Source: Pseudomonadota bacterium (GTDB lineage: Bacteria > Myxococcota_A > Polyangia > Fen-1088). From it: a stretch of 12,254 nucleotides of DNA. Below, in pieces: positions 5,977-12,254 of the stretch; position 1 is the first letter of the stretch, and each line of letters begins with the position of its first letter. The translations under genes were made by a program, and so were the position numbers. A model generated the notes under the pieces. That model was not told the origin of the DNA. It ran no database searches and saw only the letters and a list, made by a program, of their open reading frames with translations. Location of the stretch: contig JADGRD010000046.1 in NCBI GenBank assembly GCA_017881285.1, forward strand, positions 1-12,254, in the 5' to 3' direction.

Positions 5977-7431
5977 CTATTGGCAGTAGCGGACGCGGGC
6001 GATGCGCAGAGTGGTTTGGCCGGGGCCGTTGGGGTTGTCTACGGTCTGGGTGTAATCGGGCGTGGGGTTGACGAAGGGCCAGGCCACGTCACCGCTCGGA
6101 AGAACCGCCGGCTCCGCGTTCGCAGTGGTGGGCGCTCCTTGCACCAGCTCGTCGAAGAGCGGCGTGCCGTTGGCGTCGAGAAGCACGAGGCGGGTGCCAC
6201 GGAAACTGCCGAGATACATCGCCCAGTTGTCGAGCGCTGATGCTGTGATGGCGATTTCCTCGTAGACCATGAGGAAATGGGCGTCCCCGTACGGCACAAC
6301 GTGCAGGTTCCACTCTTCGGTTCCGGGCGTCCGGGTCAGCCACGTCGGTCCGCTGACGACGTTGAAGCTGCTGTCGAGCCGGGCCATGCGGATGTCGTGA
6401 CCTTGGTGATCGTTGGTGGCACCGAGCGACAGCCAGAAGACGAGATAGCCCCCGGTCACCTTGAGCAGGCTGCCCAGCTTGGCGCCCGAATACCCTGCCA
6501 CCCCCACCTCCTGGTTGGACACCAGGCTGTTGGCCTCGAGCGCCGTGAATTTCACAGCCTGCGGTATTTGCTGAACGCACAGACCCGTCATCGCGGGCAG
6601 GCTGGAATAGCTGGCGTTCGCCAGATTGGTCTTGCCCGTGTCCGCGATCAGACGGATGCCGCCGTTGTTCTCGCAGCCGTGCACGACCGTCCACGGTGCC
6701 ACTCGCCCGAAGGAGTCACGGAACACCAGTGCGTCCCGCCAGTATCCTGACCGCGGATCTCCGTTGCCACCCTTGACGACGAAGGTCGCACCGTAGGTCG
6801 AATCGCTCCACACCAGTTGGCCTTCCAAGAAGGGCGAGTAGACGGTGAAGGTCTCGGCCGCATCCTTCGACTCACTGCCGGTGAGCGCAAACTTCCATTG
6901 CACCTGGCCGTTCTGGTAGCGCACCAGGAAAGCAACGGTGTTGCCGTCTCCCTGGTCGATGGGGGTGCCTGGGTTCTGATCCCGGGTGAGCAGGGCAAAG
7001 CCGTCGTCATGCGCCACCAGACCCGAAACCTCCTGGCCGGTCGGCATGATGACGTCGTCTGCGCGGCGGACGAGATTGGCGTCGAGTGGCGTGACGTGCA
7101 CGCCGAGCGGCGGTTGCGGGCTGCCGCCGGCAACGGTGGCCGGGTTGACCTCGGTCCACGCAATCCGCATTTGCCCGTCGGGTTGCACGGCCAGCGCCAC
7201 GCGCTCGTCGATCGGGAAATGGTCGTACCCCGTCTTCTGCCACGCGATGTTCTTGTCGACCGCGATCTTCGCAACCGTCAGCCGCTCGGCAAGGGTGGCC
7301 GGGCAGGGCGCGGGGCCGCCCCCGCCGTCGGGCAGCGCCCCGATGATCTCCACGCCCTGCCGCCCGCAGCCCGCGGCGGCGAAGACAAGGGGCAGCCCCC
7401 AGAAAAGTGATTTCGAGAAGGCAAGGCGCAT
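5977..7431 (-). CDS. Hypothetical secreted lipoprotein
   Basis: I set the start at ATG 7431 because a lipoprotein signal follows directly: MRLAFSKSLFWGLPLVFAAAG, then Cys22, then a short Gly-rich spacer (GGGG, about 36-39). The resulting 484-aa product has no catalytic motif I recognise. It is rich in beta-forming segments with Trp and Gly (DGQMRIAWTEV, GGYLVFWLSLG, HFLMVYEEIAI), compatible with a beta-propeller or another large beta fold, which is inference only. The C-terminus ends in Cys-Gln. No Shine-Dalgarno precedes ATG 7431. The frame stays open upstream for over 100 codons, into a methyltransferase-like start at 7758 that does have a perfect ribosome site, so a longer fusion product cannot be excluded. 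The gene converges with the sigma operon, stop to stop, leaving 10 bp. Confidence 0.8.
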   Translation of the reverse strand: MRLAFSKSLFWGLPLVFAAAGCGRQGVEIIGALPDGGGGPAPCPATLAERLTVAKIAVDKNIAWQKTGYDHFPIDERVALAVQPDGQMRIAWTEVNPATVAGGSPQPPLGVHVTPLDANLVRRADDVIMPTGQEVSGLVAHDDGFALLTRDQNPGTPIDQGDGNTVAFLVRYQNGQVQWKFALTGSESKDAAETFTVYSPFLEGQLVWSDSTYGATFVVKGGNGDPRSGYWRDALVFRDSFGRVAPWTVVHGCENNGGIRLIADTGKTNLANASYSSLPAMTGLCVQQIPQAVKFTALEANSLVSNQEVGVAGYSGAKLGSLLKVTGGYLVFWLSLGATNDHQGHDIRMARLDSSFNVVSGPTWLTRTPGTEEWNLHVVPYGDAHFLMVYEEIAITASALDNWAMYLGSFRGTRLVLLDANGTPLFDELVQGAPTTANAEPAVLPSGDVAWPFVNPTPDYTQTVDNPNGPGQTTLRIARVRYCQ

Positions 7432-7758
7432 GGGCCAAGCATACTTCGTCGGCTGCCCAACCGAGGGTCGTTTTGGGATGGGGATGCGGTGTACCGGGCG
7501 ATTATCCTTTGGCGTCCAGCCCAAGCAAGTCCGGCCTCGACGCGCTGCCAGCCGAGCCCTCATGCATACGCGATGATGGCGAGCTCCGAGAACAATTCTG
7601 GCCAGACCCCCACCCTTGAAATACTTGGGGAAGAAGCGCACGACGGCTTCGAAGCGCGTGGTCGGGACGTGGACCGCAGGGATGCACTCAATCGACGATG
7701 CGGACCTTTCACTGGCGTATTTGCGGTCGTAGTGGTCTTTCAGAACCTCTTTGGCCAT
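7432..7758 (-). pseudogene. Decayed or truncated SAM-methyltransferase 5' end
   Basis: From ATG 7758, preceded by a perfect AGGAGG, the frame encodes MAKEVLKDHYDRKYASERS and then PTTRFEAVVRFFPKYFKGGG (to about 7606). This looks like the N-terminus of a class I methyltransferase, where the glycine-rich SAM loop (ELGAGxG type) should come next. Instead the frame gives IVLGARHHRVC, and no intact loop is seen. In a frame shifted by one base, 7496-7431 reads RYTASPSQNDPRLGSRRSML, which may be a later piece of the same family. That suggests frameshift decay, though this second match is weak. It sits 19 bp after the glycosyltransferase stop, so the two once formed an operon. The original frame runs without a stop into the lipoprotein at 7431. 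It could instead be an unusual fusion N-terminus. The start and its ribosome site are seen directly; the methyltransferase identity is from family resemblance. Confidence 0.5.
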
Positions 7759-7763
7759 CTTGA

Positions 7764-7769
7764 CCTCCT
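7764..7769 (-). promoter_or_regulatory. Perfect Shine-Dalgarno AGGAGG before the methyltransferase remnant
   Basis: AGGAGG on the minus strand ends 5 nt before ATG 7758 and lies in the 19-bp gap after the glycosyltransferase stop. It is the strongest ribosome site in the window, yet it now serves only a truncated reading frame or a fusion to the lipoprotein. Confidence 0.85.
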
Positions 7770-7777
7770 CTAGGTCT

Positions 7778-9583
7778 TCACTGTGCGCAGCGTTTGCGCA
7801 GGTTCCCGAAGCGCTCGTCCGCGGGGACCAGCTTTTCGAGCACGGCGAAACGCTCACGTGCGCGGTCGCGAAAGCCGAGCTCGCAGGACCAAGTCGCGTC
7901 CATGTAATGGCGCCAGGCCAAGTAGCCGCGGACTTGCGGATCTTGCGCGGCCTCGGCCAGCACCGACAGGTCCAGCGGGGGCCACGGCATCATCACCGGA
8001 CTTCCGCGCGCGGGCGCCCACAGTGCGCCGACTGGCGCCAGCGTTCGTCGCGCCTCTACCGGAGTCACGGCATCGGGCTCGATGCGCACGGGGTGAGTCG
8101 CATCGAGGCTGGCCCATGCCTCGGCCAGGTCCCCATGGGCGCGATAAGCGTCGATGACCGGGGCTAGCTCCGGCTGGGCCGCGCGCATGCGTTCGGCGTA
8201 GCTCGGGTTGGGCGCGAAGGGAAGGTGCGCCCACAAAATGTCGGGTCGCGCGCCCTCCACGAAACGCTGATATCCGACGAGAAAGCCGGTTTCGAAGTGG
8301 TGGGTGAAGAGGGCTCCGCTCACGGGCACGTCGGCGAGAAGTCCCCGCGCTTCGGTGTCGGCCGCGTGCGCCTGCCGCAGCCCGGGGTACTGCGTAGGCG
8401 AGGGGAAACGCGTGAGCGCGCCTGCCAGGAAGACGACGGCCAGAACGACACGCATCTGTCGCAGGCGGAAGAGCGCGGTCCCCACCGCGATGGCGATGCC
8501 GGAACACACGGCGATGAGGGCGAACGCCGGGCCAAGGTAGCCACGAATGTCGGGATTGCCGGGGTCGAGGCCGCCGACGAGGGCGGCGGCCATGGAACCC
8601 GCGGCGCCCACGAGCAACGCGCTGCCGGCGACACGCGACTCGGATCTGCGAAGCAGGAAGTACGCCCCGGCCGGCGCGATCAACGCGAAGATTGTCGTCA
8701 GTTCCTCGATGGGCAGAAAGGGCAGATCCCACGGCGAGGCGTTGCCGTGCACGATGCCGGTTTTCTCGGCGAAGGTGCGCGCCGAGACCACCCACAGGAA
8801 CCCGTCGAGGGTGCGGCCGTCGCCCCACAGGACGTTGTCGATCCCGTGATCGAACGAAGCGAACATGGCGGAGGTGCGCAGCGGAATGTAGGCGTGGACC
8901 AGCAGACCCATGGCGAACGCAGCGATGGCGAGCGCGAGAAACCGCGCCCGAGCCGTCGAGCGAATCAGCAACGGTAAGGTGGCCGCGACCGCGCCCAGCC
9001 CGACCAGGCCCGCAACCAGCGAATGATTGCCGACGCCCAGTCCGATGAGCAGCGCCGCCAGGAACGCCAACCGAGGATCGCTCTTGTCATGCGCGCGCAG
9101 GGCCAGCCACAGCGCGCCCAGCGAGAGCGCGGTCTGGGTCGCGTAGACCTCGGCACGGTTGCTGACGATGACGACCCCGGGCGCATAGGCGAAGGCCAGG
9201 GCCGCCGCGGCCGCGATGAGGACGCGCGTCTTTTCGCCCGCCGCCTCGCGCACGAAGGCCAGGGTTTCCGCCGCCTCGAGCACGAGCAAGTACACCAGCA
9301 CAGCGGCCACGGCGCCGGCCGCGGCCTGGGACAGCGCGACCTTGAAGGCGACACTGCCCAGGGGCAAGAGTGTGAACAGCTTGGCGAGGAGCAAGGTGGT
9401 CTCCTCGCCGGGCGGGTGCGCGACGCCCAGGCCGAAGGCGGCGGTGGCCAGCTCGGCCGAATCGAGGGGGTAGGCCGTTGGCGTGGCGCACAAGACATAG
9501 GCAGCGAAGGCCAGGAAGCCCACGGCCAGGCCGCCCCACAGCCGGGGATTCGAGGACCTGTCATCCTTAGCCAGCGCTGGCAC
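7778..9583 (-). CDS. DUF2723-type integral membrane glycosyltransferase (GT-C fold)
   Basis: The 601-aa polytopic protein has roughly ten membrane segments in its first 395 residues and a soluble C-terminal part of about 200 residues. The N-terminal signature of DUF2723 proteins is clear: YPLDSAELATAAFGLGVAHPPG spans 39-59, with the acidic pair D41 and E44 in the first outer loop where GT-C enzymes place the catalytic Asp. Further family marks are NRAEVYA (142-148), GLGVGNH (181-187) and YIPLR (232-236). Members are thought to move a sugar from a lipid carrier onto proteins or lipids at the outer face of the membrane; donor and acceptor here are unknown. The start is GTG 9583: an in-frame TAA lies five codons upstream and no ATG is near. 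No Shine-Dalgarno precedes it. It was probably the first gene of an operon with the methyltransferase whose remains follow 19 bp downstream. Confidence 0.88.
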   Translation of the reverse strand: MPALAKDDRSSNPRLWGGLAVGFLAFAAYVLCATPTAYPLDSAELATAAFGLGVAHPPGEETTLLLAKLFTLLPLGSVAFKVALSQAAAGAVAAVLVYLLVLEAAETLAFVREAAGEKTRVLIAAAAALAFAYAPGVVIVSNRAEVYATQTALSLGALWLALRAHDKSDPRLAFLAALLIGLGVGNHSLVAGLVGLGAVAATLPLLIRSTARARFLALAIAAFAMGLLVHAYIPLRTSAMFASFDHGIDNVLWGDGRTLDGFLWVVSARTFAEKTGIVHGNASPWDLPFLPIEELTTIFALIAPAGAYFLLRRSESRVAGSALLVGAAGSMAAALVGGLDPGNPDIRGYLGPAFALIAVCSGIAIAVGTALFRLRQMRVVLAVVFLAGALTRFPSPTQYPGLRQAHAADTEARGLLADVPVSGALFTHHFETGFLVGYQRFVEGARPDILWAHLPFAPNPSYAERMRAAQPELAPVIDAYRAHGDLAEAWASLDATHPVRIEPDAVTPVEARRTLAPVGALWAPARGSPVMMPWPPLDLSVLAEAAQDPQVRGYLAWRHYMDATWSCELGFRDRARERFAVLEKLVPADERFGNLRKRCAQ

Positions 9584-9603
9584 CGCGCAGCTATGTTACC
9601 GTC
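9584..9603. promoter_or_regulatory. 20-bp divergent gap, possible back-to-back leaderless promoters
   Basis: Only 20 bp separate GTG 9583 (-) and ATG 9604 (+), and neither start has a Shine-Dalgarno. On the plus strand TATGTT (9592-9597) and on the minus strand TAACAT (9598-9593) each match the sigma-70 -10 hexamer at four of six bases. Each is spaced so that transcription would begin at or within a few bases of the start codon. No good -35 is visible for either, so this is suggestive only. Confidence 0.35.
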
Positions 9604-11118
<1,515 letters not shown>

Positions 11119-11261
11119 GGGGCGGAGCATAGGCGAGGGGGGAATCGCGGTGGTGCTTGGGTCACGCTGGGGGCCCGCGCTCGGCAACAAATGGTTTACG
11201 GAACGAGGTTGGGAGCTCCAGCATCGATTTGATCACCCACGAACCCTCGCTGCTTTCCAGG
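11119..11261. other. Intergenic region between convergent genes
   Basis: These 143 bp separate the stop of the sigma-54 activator (+) from the stop of the secreted barrel protein (-). They contain short palindromes (GGGCCC, GGAGCTCC) but no clear stem with a T-run, and no coding frame I believe. Confidence 0.6.
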
Positions 11262-12167
11262 CTAGCGAAGGTATTCCAGCCGCAAGCCGACCAAGGGCCG
11301 AACCTGAGGGCCGCGCCACAGGATTCCTTCCGCGCTGCGAAGGGTGCGCTGGTGCAAGGTCAACCACGCACCCCCGTCGAGGCCAATGCCAAATCCATGT
11401 CCCAGCAAGAGCGTCGCGCCCAGGCAGCCCATGCCGAGTGGGTCGAGGAGTGCGCCGCGATCCGAGTTGCCCGCGGCATCGCTATATCGGTAGCGCTCCT
11501 GCAAGAATCCGCCAGCGAGACCCGCTTCCAGGACCAACCAAGGTGCCAGGGCGTGCGTGCCCACCCGAGCCCCGGCCAGCGCTCCCCACTCGTAGAGGTG
11601 CAACCCGCTCGGCAATTGCAGCGGCTGGTGCGCCACCATGCCCAGGGCCAAGCGCACCGGTCCTAGCTTGAGCACGGCGTCGCCGCTGGCCATGGCCCCC
11701 GCGGAGGTTCCGCTCCACAGCATGGCGCCCCCCACCTGGACTCCGGCGGCGCGGGTCTTGGAGGCAGGTGGCGGCAGGCCCGGAGCCGGCGCAAGCAGTT
11801 CCGCGTGCGCGCTGCGCACCAGATCGAGGGTTGCGTGCATGAGGAGGAATTCCACTTGCTCTGCCGCGTCCTCGCCGAACCGGACCTTGCGTTCCTGCTT
11901 GCCCTTGGCGGTCTCGACGTAGACGTGCAAGTTGCGCGGATCGGCGCGCGTGACCCGAACCATGATGTCGCCGCCCTGGGCCGGATCGGCGACCGAGAGA
12001 CCCTCCTCGACCAGACGCACGAGCAAGCTCTTGTAGGCCCTGTTGATCGCCGAGTCGCCCAGCGTCTCATGGTCGATGGCGGTGAAGTCGACGGTGACCG
12101 TGTGGGCGGCAGCCGTTCCGGTTGGCGACGCGCCGATCAGCAGTCCTAGGACGAGCAAGGTGAGCAT
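11262..12167 (-). CDS. Secreted protein: small alpha/beta domain plus probable outer-membrane beta-barrel (second copy of this plan)
   Basis: The 301-aa product starts at ATG 12167 with a signal peptide (hydrophobic 2-12, cut near TAAA-H22). Residues 22-125 form an alpha/beta domain: strand TVTVDF, helix INRAYKSLLVRLVEEGLSV, strands DIMVRVTRADPRNLHVYVET and GKQERKVRF, then helix EQVEFLLMHATLDLVRSAHAEL. After a Pro-rich linker (about 126-135), residues 140-301 are Gly-rich alternating strands (VQVGGAMLW, VRLALGMVAH, GALAGARVG, LVLEAGLAGGFL, GFGIGLDGGAWLTL, LVGLRLEYLR) typical of a small outer-membrane barrel. This is the same order and size of parts as the protein at 4971-5966, though sequence identity looks low. 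It is not next to a sigma factor here. No clear Shine-Dalgarno lies near the ATG. Function is unknown; location in the outer membrane is inferred. Confidence 0.78.
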   Translation of the reverse strand: MLTLLVLGLLIGASPTGTAAAHTVTVDFTAIDHETLGDSAINRAYKSLLVRLVEEGLSVADPAQGGDIMVRVTRADPRNLHVYVETAKGKQERKVRFGEDAAEQVEFLLMHATLDLVRSAHAELLAPAPGLPPPASKTRAAGVQVGGAMLWSGTSAGAMASGDAVLKLGPVRLALGMVAHQPLQLPSGLHLYEWGALAGARVGTHALAPWLVLEAGLAGGFLQERYRYSDAAGNSDRGALLDPLGMGCLGATLLLGHGFGIGLDGGAWLTLHQRTLRSAEGILWRGPQVRPLVGLRLEYLR

Positions 12168-12254
12168 GGGGTCTGCCGGTCTTGCTCCCGTGGTCTCAAG
12201 CAGGACATCGCGCGCATTCTGGCACGGATTCGTGAAAGTGGGAGCGCGCTCATC
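12168..12254. other. Upstream region of the barrel gene, running off the window
   Basis: No gene is seen. It should carry the promoter of the minus-strand barrel gene, but no convincing -35/-10 pair was found. Confidence 0.4.

Noticed and set aside
7759..7857. Extension of the lipoprotein/methyltransferase frame upstream to 7857
   Set aside because: It would overlap the glycosyltransferase C-terminus in another frame and lacks a ribosome site, while ATG 7758 has a perfect one.
12219..12235. CTGGCACGG followed by CGTGA, looking like a sigma-54 -24/-12 promoter on the plus strand
   Set aside because: The -24 half matches, but the -12 half lacks the required TTGC, and no gene is visible downstream in the window.

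Overview
The base composition (high GC, strong G/C third positions), long Gly-Gly repeat linkers behind lipoprotein signals, an ECF sigma factor paired with a FecR-TPR protein, and a sigma-54 activator together suggest a myxobacterium-like member of the Myxococcota (Polyangia type). This is inferred from gene style only; no RNA gene or taxonomic marker is present. I see no tRNA, rRNA, CRISPR array, insertion sequence or phage gene.

Layout. (1) Positions 1-366 (+) hold the end of a membrane-anchored, proline-rich protein that starts before the window. (2) Position 569-2749 (-) encodes a secreted lipoprotein with an 18-unit Gly-rich hexapeptide linker, an HExxH metalloprotease-like domain and a left-handed beta-helix-like tail. 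(3) Across a 181-bp divergent gap, 2931-5966 (+) is a compact three-gene operon: an ECF sigma factor, a FecR-like membrane protein with a TPR tail (ATGA overlap with the sigma gene), and a secreted protein with a small alpha/beta domain followed by a probable beta-barrel. This resembles a cell-surface signalling cassette in which the usual TonB receptor is replaced by another outer-membrane candidate. (4) 5977-9583 (-) is a DUF2723-type membrane glycosyltransferase, then a methyltransferase start behind a perfect Shine-Dalgarno that decays after about 50 codons, then an unrelated lipoprotein reading in the same frame. (5) 9604-11118 (+) is an orphan NtrC-type response regulator diverging from the glycosyltransferase across only 20 bp, with no Shine-Dalgarno on either side. 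(6) 11262-12167 (-) encodes a second secreted protein with the same plan (small alpha/beta domain plus barrel) as the third gene of the sigma operon.

How they may work together (inference): the sigma-FecR-barrel operon probably senses an envelope signal and may drive its divergent metalloprotease lipoprotein. The sigma-54 activator may control the glycosyltransferase next to it. The best candidates for something not well described are the FecR-TPR/barrel cassette with its second barrel copy, the composite metalloprotease, and the decayed methyltransferase joined to the lipoprotein frame.
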